64,000 bases of DNA from the NCBI GenBank assembly GCA_003024175.1, contig MDYQ01000056.1:1-64000 (forward strand). The letters are read 5' to 3'. Below are positions 1 to 12,228 of this stretch, one piece after another. Below the pieces are notes generated by a model. It was not told the origin of the DNA and ran no database searches. It saw only the letters and a program-made list of their open reading frames with translations. The DNA is from Planoprotostelium fungivorum (lineage: Eukaryota > Evosea > Variosea > Cavosteliida > Cavosteliaceae). The number at the start of each line of letters is the position of its first letter. Positions within the stretch are counted from its first letter, which is position 1. The translations under genes and the position numbers were made by a program.

Positions 1-3000
1 TCAGATGCAGCAGAGAAGGTCAAGCGATGGAACTGATTGTTCGTGTTGAAGGCAGACAGAGGCACACGGAAGAAGGACCACTCATCGTCCACGAGGTAGT
101 TGGAGCCGTAAGGCTTGACGTTGACGGAAGTGTAAGCACCACCCCAGGTGTTCTGGACAGACATCTGCAAGTTGACGGCGGTGTTGGGGGTGAAGGTCTT
201 TGCAAAGAACTCCACGGAGACGAACTTGGAGGCAAGAGGTTGTCTGTCGTCGGGTTAGAGTGGTGACTGTGAAGATGATGAAGGTGGTGTGATGATGTGA
301 CGATGTGATGACGGTGATGAAGGAAGACGACTGCGATTTGATGTGAAGGTGAGATGAAAAGAGGCTCACAAGTTCATGTCAGAGAAACCAAAGATGTTGT
401 TCGAGTTGGGGTTCGTGTTGATGAAAGTCAGAGAGCGTCCATCACATTTGACTGAGCTGGTGTCATCATCCTTGTACGATCCAGCATCCGAAAAACGGTT
501 GAATTTGGATGTACCTGCACGCGTCACTCACGCCATCACACGATCTTGCATCTCACCGTTGTAGATGGGTAACACTTCGTAAGAGGTGGAGCAGCCACCC
601 GCCTCAGAAGCATCTGCAGGTGCCCACACCTTTCCGTCCGAGTTCTGCATGACTAACGCACCCGACAACAGCTACGTCACTCTCAGTCTCTACGACACAC
701 CTTCTCCTCACCGTGTTGCCCTTCGTCACTGACTTGGCCATCAGGTACAGTCCACCTGTTGCCATCTTGTCCCACAGTCTTCTCGTCAGAGGAACGATCC
801 AAGAGACGCCCAGGATGTTCTCGGTCAAGCCGGCAGAGACACACTTGTCGTTGACTGCCAGACAGAAGGCGTAGTCGAGACCCTTCAGATTGTGGTACAG
901 CTGGTATGACAGACGAGGTCCAGTGTTGCGGTAAGAAGGGTAGAACTGCAGGAAAGCTGTACCGGCCGCGTCGTTCGAGCCCTGTCATAGCATGAGAAGA
1001 GAAGGGGGAGAATGAGAGGAGAGAACATATAGACGAGGGGAGAGGAGAGAAGAGAGAGGAGAGACACATACAGTGAGGCGAACTTTGTAGAGATCGTGAC
1101 GAACAGCGATGGGAAGAGAGGAAGGCTTGGAGGCGATGGTAGCTTTTCCAGCTCTACGACAGTTTGTGCCACAGGAAGCCATGATCTAACATTGGATCAA
1201 TCATCGCTCATTTATGCTACGAGAAGATATGAAAATAAATTTTGAATCTCACTGTCGTGTACTGTCCAGTGTTGAAAGGTGTCTATCACACACGATCAGT
1301 GAAACATGTCAATACTTTACATATCTCACCTTGTAGTAATATTCTCCTCCTCCCTTTGTCATATACCACTGGTCACTGTCCGAAGCGATGAGGAAATACA
1401 ACTTCTGCTCGTTGGCGTTGTAATAGTACGTGTTCCAGTTCAACTCTGCGAACGAGCCCACGGCGGTGTGCTGTACGGCCGGGATGCTGCACACGTTATT
1501 CCTCCATCTACAACGATCACATAACTCACCTGACGAACGTGGTGACGATCTTGAACGTCGTGTTCTGAGGGTAAGACACAGAGAAGATGGCCCAGCTGTT
1601 GGCCTTCGTGCATTGTCCCAGAGTCATTTGGAAGCCGCCAAAAGATTGGAAGACATGCCCGGACGTGTTGAAGGCGAGAATCTCGTATAGTCCACCGTTC
1701 ATCATTCCATTGTAGTACGCCGGACCGTCGCTCATACTCTCTGCAGTACGTAAGAAAGGGGGTGAAGAGGTGATTACGTACGTAAGAAGTGGATGTCGGT
1801 GACGGCAGATCCCATGGGAACCATTCCGATGATATTCTTGGAAAATCGGTTGACAACTCCCACTCCTGCCGTGTAATCCATCTTGTAGGCCGTGGTGTCC
1901 GATTTCTCTGGTGTGAAGATGATAGACTGGAGGTTGTGAGTGGATACGTGTGATGACGTCATCACTCACGTCACCAGACAGACGAACGTGAGAGTAACCG
2001 TAGGCGAACCAGTTGCACTGGTATCCAGGCCAAGCTGCCTTGTACGTACATTCGGGCATCTGTCTGGTTTTAGGGTTTATCTCTCTTCATCATCACCTTT
2101 GCAAAAGCGGGCATGAGACCCACCATGTAGGCTCCACCCTTTACCCCTGTTCAATTTCAGTGATGACGTCATCACGCATCATTCACCTGTCATCGTACCG
2201 TCGTCCAGGATACCATCTGATTGGAAGGTGTAATCACCGAACCACAGGGGGAAAGCGACCGCGTTGGAGTTGATCATGGTCGAGTTGAGAGAAAGCCAAT
2301 TGGGAGGGGAATCCCAGCCAGGTCCGTTGGCTGAGATGAGTCAGTCGACGCTGATGACGTCACAGTCGATGGGTACGATGTCATTACGAAAACTCACTCG
2401 ATCCAGCCCAAGCCTGTCATGCGTCAGAAATCTAACAGAAATATCATTCGTCTCTCACTCCGTAGGGTACGTTGGGATCGGTAAAATTGATGAAAGTCGA
2501 ATCTACAACGGTCAAACCACTACCGACATCGTAGTGAGTGATTCCTCCGATGGGCAGGATGTCTCCTCGGGGAGAGGGTACGGAGATACCGATGTTCGTG
2601 TTGGGAACACCCCTGGGAAAGTCAATGGCGGGTGATGATGTCATCACTCACTTGTTGTCTGATCGGCCCACGAAGGTCCAATTGACCGCAGTCTGATCGT
2701 TGATGGCATCGAAACCTCTGCCGAAATCGGCCACGATGATGTTCTGTATACGTCACGATGATGTCATCACACGTCATCATACCTTCCACGTGGAGGGAGA
2801 GCAACCTCTCGTCCATACCGCGGGACCTCTTGTCTGTACACGTGAGTCGACGTCGACAATACTCTCTCACCTTGTACACTGTCACGTCACTGAAGACGAG
2901 GGGAACCTTCATGTTATCACTGAAGGGTGCACCGCTGGTGGGCGACCATCCACCGGCTGTCATGGTACCCAGATCATCAGATTCCATATTGGAACATTGG

Positions 3001-4664
3001 ATTCCGTCTTGATAGATGGTGTGGATGACGTTGCCACGGAAACCGTTGGGAGGTAGAGAAGTCCTTCGGGGGTTCATCACGTTGAGATCGGGCCAGAATT
3101 TGGCCGAGAGACGAAGAGGTTGTACAGGCATGACGAACCAGAAGCCGATGAAAGCACCGGATACGGCTGTAGAAGTCAGCAACATGTCTCTTGGGTCGAT
3201 ATCTCACCGTTGTCTATGAACGTGTTGTTGGGGTTCGAGATCTGCAGGGGTTAAAACTGGATGAATGATTTTGGATTTTCCACCCAGAATCCACTGGCTT
3301 CGGTATCGGATAAGAGGAGGGGGTTGGTGTCCATCGGTTTGACGCGAGCGGCCCAGTTCCTCACGAACGCATTGCCGTGCTCTCCTCCTGCTCATCGTGA
3401 GACACCTCACCAGCACATGATGGGTCACCGTCTTCTAAGAACCAGCAGTGACCGAAGGTGTTGTAGCCGATGTTGTCTCTGAGGGTGACGCCGTGTGTCT
3501 CGTGGACAGATACACACCTCTGATAGCAGTCGTGGATGGAGCTGTCGGTGACCATCACGTTCATGCCCCACAAGAAACGAGCCATGTGAAAGTGGATGGG
3601 ATACCTGTGGGAATGAGCACGGAATCTGATGGAGAAGGCGTGGAGACTTACCTTCCCACAGATCCACGTTGTCCCATGCGGATGAGCTCTACACCCTGGA
3701 TGAGGTGTGTACCGTATCTCAGCATCATGTGACCTCCTATGCTGTTACCGTCGGAAGACACGTCACCTTGGATGACGATTCTCTTGGTCAGAAGTCTGTC
3801 GCAGATCAGGGAAGACGAGAAGGTGCATCGTACCCCACTTCGGCTCTCTCGATTCCTTGTCCCCAGTGATTGAAGGTAAGAGGTGAGTCGAGAGTGATGG
3901 TCTTCTTGTCAGAAGAGAGGCTGATGATCTTTCTCGTCTCATGCTGATCGGGAAACACATTACCCTACACACCTTTTAATCGAAAAGAATTCGAAGGAGA
4001 GACACACCTTCATCTGAATGGGATCTGATGGACCCATAACTTCACTGAAATCGGTGGAGGCGATCAAGATGGAATCACCAACTGTCCAGCTCACAGGCTG
4101 TTGCAACTGCACACTTCGGCTTCCTTGGAGAGCATTAGAAGCCAGACGAGTCCAAGAGGGACCAGAGGTGAAACCAAACATCTGGATGACACCTCCCCAC
4201 GCGGCGACGATGCCCTTCACTCCAAATTTGGTAGAGTCATAGGCGTCAGTTCCGAGAGCTGCACCAGCCACAAGAGTGATAATGACCTTTCGAAATCATT
4301 CAGCCCGAATGAATCATTTGTGACAAGATGATTCAGGACGGACACGCCATCTTACCTTCTTTGTGACCGGACAGTCCTTCGTTCCGATGAAGAGCTTACC
4401 AGTGGGTCCGACGACGATACCCTCGGTCGTCAGAGACAACGTTCCATCCAGAATGTAGAGTACTCCATTCACTCGGATCACTCCCACAGCGTTCGATGGA
4501 CTCGCATCTAAGACGACGGTCGTACCCTGAGGGATGGTAATGGAAGCATTAGACTTGTTCCAGTCTGCAATGCTTGACCAGTTGACAGTGCCCGAAGGAA
4601 GTCCGGGTGGACAGGCGGCAAGAGCGCAGGCGGCGACAATGAGAAACAGGAGTGACCTCACCAT
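1..4664 (-). CDS. Secreted G8-domain/parallel beta-helix protein, CEMIP/TMEM2-like (3' end outside window)
   Basis: Multi-exon gene read right to left. The first exon gives a signal peptide (MVRSLLFLIVAACALA) then a G8 domain: a segment around 3960-4271 carries GVIQMFG, WTRLA and WTVGDSILIA, the usual G8 signature. Next come a DSPLTFNHWG stretch and PbH1 beta-helix turns; at 3361-3585 RCVSVHETHGVTLRDN and FGHCWFLEDGD match the segment typical of CEMIP and TMEM2 hyaluronan-binding/depolymerising proteins, followed by SDTEASGFWVENP (family: SD.DPATFWITNP). About ten exons follow, including 2622-3185 (FWFVMPVQPL). The exon beginning near 1185 and its successors continue in frame to base 1 without a stop, so the C-terminus lies outside. 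An upstream in-frame Met at 4697 is possible; I chose 4664 because it sits right before the hydrophobic signal. Secretion and a carbohydrate-directed role are inferred from the family; substrate unknown. The 3'-most 1.2 kb (W/Y/T-rich) is less certain to belong to the same gene. Confidence 0.8.
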
Positions 4665-5356
4665 CTCGACGGAAGAGGACGAATGAATGTCCTTCACTCT
4701 GAATCGTCACGCGATAGTGACGGGGAGGAGTCAGCTGTTCTCGTGGCGAGACGAAAGGTGGCGGAACCTCTTATCGTTTGTAACCAATGGAGAGGCCTCA
4801 TGTCTTCGGGGGTCCAATTTTCGCAGCCCGAAGCGAATGGCACCCGAGTGTGATGGACCATGGACCCTGCAGGCTTCGCTGGTCATTGCGGCGGCTAAAG
4901 GTAAGTTGAAATTCACCTTGGTGAACGTGATTGTATTAGGTTTTGTGTGGCGACATCTCTTCTTCTCCACCTTTTTTGGAGACTCTGGGACAGAACACAA
5001 GCCTCTTGATGAACGTCGAAATGTTCTGACCACCTCGAGGTATGGGTTTGATCCACCAACTAAGTTGAAGACAAAATTGTGAGAGTCTGTCGTCCGAATA
5101 CACTCGGATGTTGATCAACCAGTTCTCTGAGGACAAAAATCGTGGTATACATCATATCGGGGATGATCAGTGATCACCGGTGGCGCTTGTTATGTTCTTG
5201 TCCAGTGCATGATTTGTTTTTTCTGGTCGGTGTCCATGCATTTGGATTATAGTAGTGGGAGAGAAGTGATCCATCCTCAATGCATACCAACCGGAAAAAC
5301 CGAATCGCATACGATGCACACGTCGAATAACGAATTACAATTTATTTCTACTCGAA
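4665..5356. promoter_or_regulatory. Intergenic: 5' region of the G8 gene and 3' flank of AP-2 mu
   Basis: About 690 bases between the start of the G8 gene and the stop of the AP-2 mu gene, both on the minus strand. Open frames here (for example 4687-5082) do not look like any protein and share no splice pattern with neighbours. A CCAAT pentamer lies near 4790. Presumably holds the G8 promoter; no defined site can be supported. Confidence 0.35.
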
Positions 5357-7295
5357 TTAAATCCTGTAGCTGTAGCTTCCTGCCTGAGTGAGGTACCTGA
5401 CCCACTTGATGGCCTGGTAGTTCTGCTTCTGCTCCAGCACCTACTCTTCGTCATCATCTCATCCATCTCATCTCTCATCACCTTTAAGAATCGAACGTGA
5501 AGTCCTGATGCGGTGAACATGGGTACCTGGAACTCCATGGTGATGGGAGGACGTGTCCAAGCCTTCTTGGTAGAAGACACTGCGGCACTCAGCTCTACCT
5601 CAGCTCCGAGGATGAACTTGGTGTCTCCGGGGAATCTTCTGATTCTGACCGAGGTGAGAAGGATAGATCGTGTGATCATGTGATGATCATGTGAAAGACG
5701 ATGTGCTGATCAGATGAGATGAGGATGTGAACTCACTTCCAGACGATGGCGTCGACTTCGGGGGTGTATTTGGCCTTTCCGGTCTGAGTGAAGATCTTGC
5801 ACACGGCCGTGTTCTTTGGCATGGGGATGATCACCTGATGCATTGAGTGATGAAGAGGTGATAGATTGTGTGATCACTTGATGTGATCACATGATGACAC
5901 GAAAGATGATGATGTGATGGTGAGATGATGAGACGAACGTACCTTGACTTGAGTTCCAAACATGGTGCGGCTGAAATTCGATTTGACGGCCACCTTGACC
6001 TCCAGGCGAGTCTTGCTGTGCTCTTTCACGATGGGCGTGATGCTGAACGGAACTTCGATGTTCTGCGTCGTACGGTACCTACCTCCATCAGTCATCCATC
6101 ATCATCATCTCCATCAGTCCTCACTTCATCAGCTCGAACTCTCCATCGGGGGGGACGAAAGAGATCGTACGATCAGAATCGAATTTACCGAGACGAACGC
6201 ACTGGTGGAAGGTGCAGTCATCGATGGCGATACCCTGGCCCTTGGGTCTGTAGAAGGTAAGAACGTTGGCTTTCGTTTGTATTCGATCGATGAGGTGCGG
6301 ATGAGGTACTCACTTTCCACCGCTCCTGACTTCTTTATCCATGAGAAGTTTGTCGTTGAGTCCGAATTTACAATCGGGCATGCCGGACAGGTGCACCTGA
6401 TGATGGCATTAGAGGATGTGATGATGATGGGAGGTACCTTCATCTGGATAGAACCACTGACGTCTGCGCGAAGTCTTTTGCCATCGAGAGAGACGAGGAG
6501 GTTGACAGACTCGATGACCTAGAGAGATGATGAATGGACGTAGAGATGGGTGATAGGTGGTAGAGAGGACGAAAAAGATGAAGAGCTGTTTGGGAGATGA
6601 TGGAGGGTCTTACATCGATGTACATCTCGTTCTTCTTGTATTTGATGTCAGCTGTACGCCAGGAGCAAGCACCAGTGACCTGGTTGATGACCTTGCTGAC
6701 TTTATCTGATTTCAGCTGTTTCCTCCATCAGATATAATGGGAATGGATCCAACATACCTTCTCCGGTTTCACGGCTCCCTTCTGTGTGATGAAAGGTTTG
6801 ATTGTCTCCAGATTCAGATTCTGAGGGTATCCCCAATCCATCATCTCTGTCGGGGAATTAACATATCATTCGATATGGTTGGACGGAAGGAGAAGAAGAG
6901 CACGACTCACCATCCAAAAGCTCGTAAGTCAAGATGAAGTGGTTCTTTACGCTATCTTCGTTCAACTTTCCTCCAAAGTAAGCTTTGAGGATGCTGGCGA
7001 TGGCATAGAGGGCCTCGAAGACCATATTTACATTCACATTGTATCGTGTGACTGCTACCAGGAAGATATTCTCACAGCGGACGTGGAGGAAGGAAGTTTG
7101 GTTCATAATCTTCACGGGTGTGCGGGCATCTTTGGCCGCAATCACTTGACTGCGGTAGGCGTTGGCCTCCCCACGACTGGTGGACAGTCAGTCATTACAG
7201 GGGGAGAGAATGCATTACCTGTATTCATCGACCCGATAGTTTCTAGATACAAGAACGTCTCCCCTGTGATTGAGGATTAAGATGGCACTTATCAT
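5357..7295 (-). CDS. apm2: AP-2 complex subunit mu (clathrin adaptor medium chain)
   Basis: Medium chain of the AP-2 adaptor, which selects cargo for clathrin-coated vesicles at the plasma membrane. The first exon starts [18 protein letters not shown], the longin-like N-terminal domain of mu subunits. The exon at 6858-7145 reads [18 protein letters not shown] and [16 protein letters not shown], matching AP-2 mu (human: FFHVKRSNIWLAAVTKQN, AYFGKISEENIKNNF). The gene ends [17 protein letters not shown] then TAA; the IKWVRY motif is characteristic of AP-2 rather than AP-1 mu (PWVRY). About ten short introns, with a mu-homology domain of beta strands between. The start is set by the conserved N-terminus; no other Met fits. 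Confidence in family is very high; AP-2 versus AP-1 is judged from these two ends. Confidence 0.93.
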
Positions 7296-7392
7296 GGTGG
7301 CCCTGCGTGTCGGCTGTGGAAATTCGAATATCGGCCTTGGTTTGTCAGGCCGGCAAACAATCAGAGAACATTTCTTTTTTCGCCCCTTTTAT

Positions 7393-8879
7393 TTAGACCC
7401 AGCCGCTCACATCCTCTGTTCCTTCTTCTTCTATCTCCTTCTCTTCTCCTCCCTTCTCTTCTACTGTCTCCTCCTCTCTCTTCTTCTCTTCTTCTCCCTC
7501 TTTTTCCTCCTCTCTCTCTTCCTCCTGTTGTGTTGGCTCCTCTTGCGTACCTTGTATCTCTTCTGTGTTCTCTTCCTCCTTCTTCTCTTCTTCACGTTCT
7601 TTCTCTTCCTCCGTCTTATTTTCCTTTGTCTTCTCCTCTTCCTTCTCTTCCTCTGCCTTGACTTCTATCTTGGCTTTCTCATGTTGTAAAGTCTCTCCCT
7701 CTCCCACTTTCTCTTGCAGTGAATCCGTACGAACGATGGTCGTCTTCCCCTGGGGCAGACGAATGAGAGGACTGTAAGGCTTGACTTCTTCCTCTTCCTC
7801 TCTCAAATTTCCTTGTCTTCCCTTCGTCTCTTCTCTCCCCAGGTTCAGGAGATCTGCAAAGGAATTGTCCCTCGACATCTTCTGGCCCACCTGTCCATCA
7901 CGTCAGCATCATCGTCATCTTTCGCATGGTGCGATGGGGGTGAGGTTCAATTTACCTCGGTTAATTTGGATGGAATCTTCATGATGGTATTCTCCAACTT
8001 TTGCATGAGTTGTCCCGGCGTGATCGTCGATGGTTTTTTCGTCTTCTCTCTCATTTTCTCCCTCCCTGCTTCGGTCATTCTCTCTTTTAATTGATTTTAT
8101 TGTTTTCCTCTCATGGAATGGTGCTCACCTCGTTCTAGATACTGATGAAGCGGTTCTGGTCGATCGTTCTCCGGCAGCATCTTGCACAGATCATCAATGT
8201 GTTTGAATAGAGACTTCAGACTGTTGTTGACGTACTCGATATTGTTGTGTATCTTTCCCACTGATGATCTTGTTAGATGTCTGGGTCTAAACAGGAGAGT
8301 GGCTCACGATCGCGAAGTTGGGTGTCATACGATTTGAGATCGTAAGATTGTGCTGTCGTCTTCTGAAGGGCCGAACGTGCAGATAACTCCATGTCGGACA
8401 TGGAGTTGCACAACTGTTTCTGAGTGGAATCAGTTACGGTGATATGGAGGTGTATCACCTCGACAGCGGCCATTCGCCTTGTCTCGGCGCGTATGAAAGT
8501 CTGTGTGCCAGCACATATCTTCAATAATGGTCTAGCATCCATTCCATCTAATACATCAGATCTGAGAGTGTATGAGACAAAACTCACCTGTGCTCTTCCT
8601 CTCTATCTGTCCCCATTTTCCGTTTAAGGCCTCTAGTGGCTGACACTGATGTTCCTTTAGATGCAGCGGAAGATGAAAGTGAAGAAGAGTTCACCAGAGT
8701 AAGGTGATCGAGCTCTCGCAATTCATGTTCTATATCTTCCTTCGTGACGGCTTCCCTGACTGTGATGACATGATAAGGATCCTGAGATGGTGAGTGTCAA
8801 CTCATTAGGAGAACAGTACCTCTTCCTTCTTCGTCGGAGAGACGATCGGGTTCGTCTTCACCACATCTTCCTTGCTCAT
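7393..8879 (-). CDS. Uncharacterised protein with helical core and Glu-rich C-terminal tail
   Basis: I read six exons: a start at 8879 (MSKEDVVKTNPIVSP), DPYHVITVREAVTKED, an exon from about 8566 (SDVLDGMDARPLLKI), KQLCNSMSDMELSA, GKIHNNIEYVNNSL through LCKMLPENDRPEPL, then MTEAGREKMREKTKKP, and a last exon from 7890 (GQKMSRDNSFADLLNL). The middle is predicted helical from its heptad-like spacing. The final 110 residues are dominated by Glu with Lys and Gln, a highly charged low-complexity tail. I do not recognise the family; the helical core plus acidic tail could fit a coiled-coil scaffold or a chromatin-associated factor, but this is not established. The start lies only 91 bp from the divergent PEX7 start, so the two genes probably share a promoter. 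Confidence 0.65.
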
Positions 8880-8970
8880 CGTCTCGATGAAATAATCGAT
8901 TTTAAACGAAATCGACCGTCTACACTGAACACCTCGTCCTTGTCACCGCACATCACATCAATCCTTCAAG
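8880..8970. promoter_or_regulatory. Compact bidirectional promoter, unknown gene / PEX7
   Basis: Only 91 bases separate the two divergent start codons. The stretch contains an AT-rich core (ATTTTAAACGAAAT near 8900). Shared control is an inference from spacing alone. Confidence 0.4.
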
Positions 8971-10422
8971 ATGGGAATCTTCAAGACAAACTTTGGTGGC
9001 TTTGCCGTGAGTCGCTCTATCGTAACCTGTCGAGACATTTCGTAATGCTTCGTGTTAGACTCGTTTCAGTCCTTTCGACGAGAATCGCATTGCGGTTGCC
9101 ACATCACAACATTATGGAATTGTGGGGAATGGAAAGCTTCACATCTTGGAAATCGTCGAAGGTGGTCGTATGCTCCGCGAGGTGATGAGGTCATTCTGTT
9201 CGAATCAGCGCTCACCTCCTCCACAGATCACTTCTTTCATGTCTAAAGACGGTCTGTACGATCTCGCATGGAGTGAAGACAATGAGAACGTGATCGTCGG
9301 TGTCAGCGGAGACGGTTCGATCAAAATCTGGGACATGTCTAGAGGTGGTCCAGACGGTCGATTTCCCGTTCGGTGCATGATTCGAAATCATTCGACATTT
9401 CTCAATGACACAACAGATCGTATCAGGAACACGGAGGGGAAGTTCACTCCATCGATTGGAATCCAATCAACCGAAGGACGTTCATCACTGGATCATGGGA
9501 TGAGTCCATCAAACTCTGGGATCCAATGGCCATGCAAGGTGTTGATCTCTCCACGTCTCTGTCTCGCGATGAATGCCATCATTGAGAATGGATCTCATGA
9601 ACGCATGAGAATCTGACGAGATGACAGGATCAGTACAGACGTTCAAAGAGCACAGATATTGTGTCTACAGCACTGTATGGTCTCCTTACCATGAATCGCG
9701 TTTCGCTTCAGCTTCGGGTGATCGCACCGTCAAGATATGGGACACAAAAGGTGATCATCATCGATCATCCGAATGACTCATTCGATCAGCTCCCATGGCA
9801 TCCAACACCATATTGGCTCACGATCACGAGATCCTCAGCTGTGATTGGAACAAATACAACGAAAACATTCTCGTCTCAGCTTCCGTAGACAAGACCATCA
9901 AGATCTGGGTGAGTCTTAACTCTTCGAAAATAAAATATCCGAAATCCCATTTTAATCACAATCGATTAGGACATACGAAGCACGCAGAGAGAGCTGGGAG
10001 TATTGAAAGGACACGGCTATGCCGTGAGACGAGTCAAGTGTTCACCACACAGTGAAAACGTCATCGCTTCTTGTTCCTAGTGGGTACAATTCACGAGAGA
10101 AGCTGACGTAGACAGTGATATGACGGTGTGTCTGTGGGACACGCTGATGGAGAATGCACTCGTGAGAAGATTCGATCACCACACGGAGTTTGTTGTCGGT
10201 GTCGATTTCTCTCTATTCATTCCGGGCCAGATGGCTTCTTGCGGTGATTCATCTTTTATTCACTTTTATTGTTTCACTTCGCTCGTTATAATTTGTATCA
10301 CAATGCATTCACGATGATATCATTCAACACTTACATTTACGACACACCTGACGTATACATTTGTACTTGACATCTGATGTAAAACAGCTTGGGACGAGAC
10401 AGTACAGATATGGAACATTTAA
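8971..10422 (+). CDS. PEX7: Peroxin 7, PTS2 receptor (WD40 protein)
   Basis: Cytosolic receptor that binds PTS2 signals and carries matrix proteins to the peroxisome. Begins [12 protein letters not shown], then after an intron [19 protein letters not shown] and [12 protein letters not shown], nearly the same as PEX7 N-termini (FSPFFENRLAVATAQHFGIIGNG). Six WD repeats can be read: [101 protein letters not shown] and a last exon [10 protein letters not shown] then TAA at 10422. About nine exons with introns of 40-60 nt. The final intron splits the codon after MASC. Full length for the family (about 320-340 aa). Its 3' end nearly abuts the convergent WD40 gene on the other strand (60 bp). PTS2-dependent import is therefore likely present in this organism. 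Confidence 0.92.
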
Positions 10423-10481
10423 ACACAAACGAAAACGAAGAGCGAAAGTGGAGAATAAAATCACTTTCGAAACGCTTTCAT

Positions 10482-12228
10482 TCAACGACAGATCCTGCAT
10501 CGAGTGAGGAGATAGACACGAACGAGACGAGCACCTCCATATCCTCAGCGTAGAATCTGTAGAGCCCGTGACCAATACATCTCCCATCATCTTCATGCAG
10601 GTGATGCCCCCCGTGTGACCTTCTAATCGAAGCTCCTCTCGCATCGTGTTCACATCGTACACCTGCGGTGTCTTCCTTAGATCGTGCTAAAGAAAGAAAT
10701 CTTCTTACCCTGACGGATTTATCTTGCGTGCTGACGGACAACCACTTTGAGTTGAATTGAAGACTGACGATGGGGTGGTCTAAGTGGATGCTCTCCGTAC
10801 TCTTCCCCGTACGAAGATCCCACAGACGGATCGTCTTGTCCGTACTACCAGAGATGACTCTCATCTACGATTGATGTGAGTCATGCGATGTCCATCATCA
10901 GCATCATGATCAGCATCATGATCAGCATCATGATCAGCATCAAGATCATGATCGTGTCTACACACTTCGTCAAATTGGAGTGCCGTAATTCCTTTCTCGT
11001 GACCGGCCAACGTTCTGTGACACAATCCTGTCCTCACTTTTCCAGTCAAGGATAGAAAAGAGGAAGAGAAGACATCAAAAGATACGATCCCACAGACGTA
11101 TGTTCGTGTCTGAACTTCCACTAGCAAGTCCATACTGATAGAACTGTATGCAGCTGACACCTCCAGTGTGTCCCTCCATATTCAACACGCATGCCATCGG
11201 ACTCTCGTGCAGATCCCACATCTTGATCTTCTTATCTCGACTTCCACTCAACTGAGTTCTTTAATTCTCACCGCTTCAATTGATCTCACCAGTCTGTCTT
11301 CATCTGCTTGCAGGCAGCTGACCATATTCGTGTGAGCGACGTTCTGCTGTACACCTTGAATCTGATCCACGTCAGATGACATCTCAATCGATCCATCACA
11401 TCATCTGCTCCATCATCGGATAGACTTCCGTGATACAATTCGAGATGACCCGCGGCGGAACCGGTGTAGAGAGAGAAACGATCGTCACTCATCCTCTCGA
11501 CTTGCATGCAAGAGACCCAGCCTGTTTGAGGTATAAATCTGTGCCTGGGAGCACCCCTCTTGTGATCCCACAGAACGACGCTGTTGTCACTGGAGGCGGA
11601 CAAAAGACACATGGACTCCTCATCGAAATTGTCATCGGTGAGATTTGTCTTTAAGAAGGTGAAGTCAGTGCAGAAGATGGTCTCGGTGTGGCCCAACATC
11701 GTCTGTGGAGGTGAGTGAAAAGATGGAAGGATAGTATCTCACTTTGGGTGCCTTCTTTTCTTCTCTCTTTCGCTGCATCTCTTGAGGTAAGATACCTTTG
11801 ATGGATTTGATCTGCGACTCGAATCGTAAGCTCTCCTTGTTGATTGAGTTCATCTTCTCATTTAATTCTTCCACTGCGACTGGTTGAATGGACGTTCTTC
11901 GATATGATATGATCATCACCTAATCTCGCCATCTCGTCTTCCTTTTCTTTGAAACGATCGTGTTCGCTCTGTATGTCTTCTCTTCTCTTCTTGAGGATGT
12001 TCAGCTCCTCATCGATGTGCTCCAATTCTTTACCAAGAGTCTCTCGTGTCTGAGTCAACTTCTTCAGCTGTATGAAATGGATGTTTCTCTCTTCGTAAAT
12101 CTCATTCAGAATGTTATCGACAGCCGAAAGACTTCCTGAAGATCGAATCAGTCCGAATAAAGATCACGATTGATTCGGCTCTGACCTGTTGTGACTCTGA
12201 CAGCTGAATCATCGTTCGACAAAGACAT
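10482..12228 (-). CDS. Mdv1/Caf4-like WD40 protein with N-terminal coiled coil (mitochondrial division adaptor candidate)
   Basis: Starts MSLSNDDSAVRV, then a coiled coil (11858-12119: LTQTRETLGKELEHIDEEL, LKKRREDIQSEHDRF) followed by about seven WD40 repeats: GHTETIFCTDF, LLSASSDNSVVLWDHKRG, GSAAGHLELYHG, GHEKGITALQFDE, RVISGSTDKTIRLWDLRTG, LDHPIVSLQFNSKWL, GHTGGITCMKMMGDVLVTG. Order and the RIWDLRTG..P(V/I)SLQF run match fungal Mdv1/Caf4, which bridge Fis1 to the dynamin Dnm1 during mitochondrial fission. The last intron (41 nt) gives the end TLRIWRICR then TGA; reading through it would instead run antisense into the last PEX7 exon. The N-terminal Fis1-binding helices of yeast Mdv1 are not obvious, so the fission role is inferred. 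A TAF5/F-box WD40 protein is the alternative. One intron holds a 12-bp tandem repeat. Confidence 0.72.
10901..10948. repeat. Intronic tandem repeat, unit 12 bp x 4
   Basis: Four consecutive copies of GCATCATGATCA (the last with one mismatch) lie within an intron of the Mdv1-like gene; flanking sequence continues as an imperfect CATCATG-rich run. Unit length is a multiple of three but the intron boundaries (GTGTGT..AG on the minus strand) keep it non-coding. Confidence 0.85.

Noticed and set aside
7270-7689. Leu/Phe-rich 139-codon plus-strand frame resembling a membrane protein
   Set aside because: It is the antisense of the Glu/Lys-rich tail of the minus-strand gene; GAA/GAG read backwards gives TTC/CTC.
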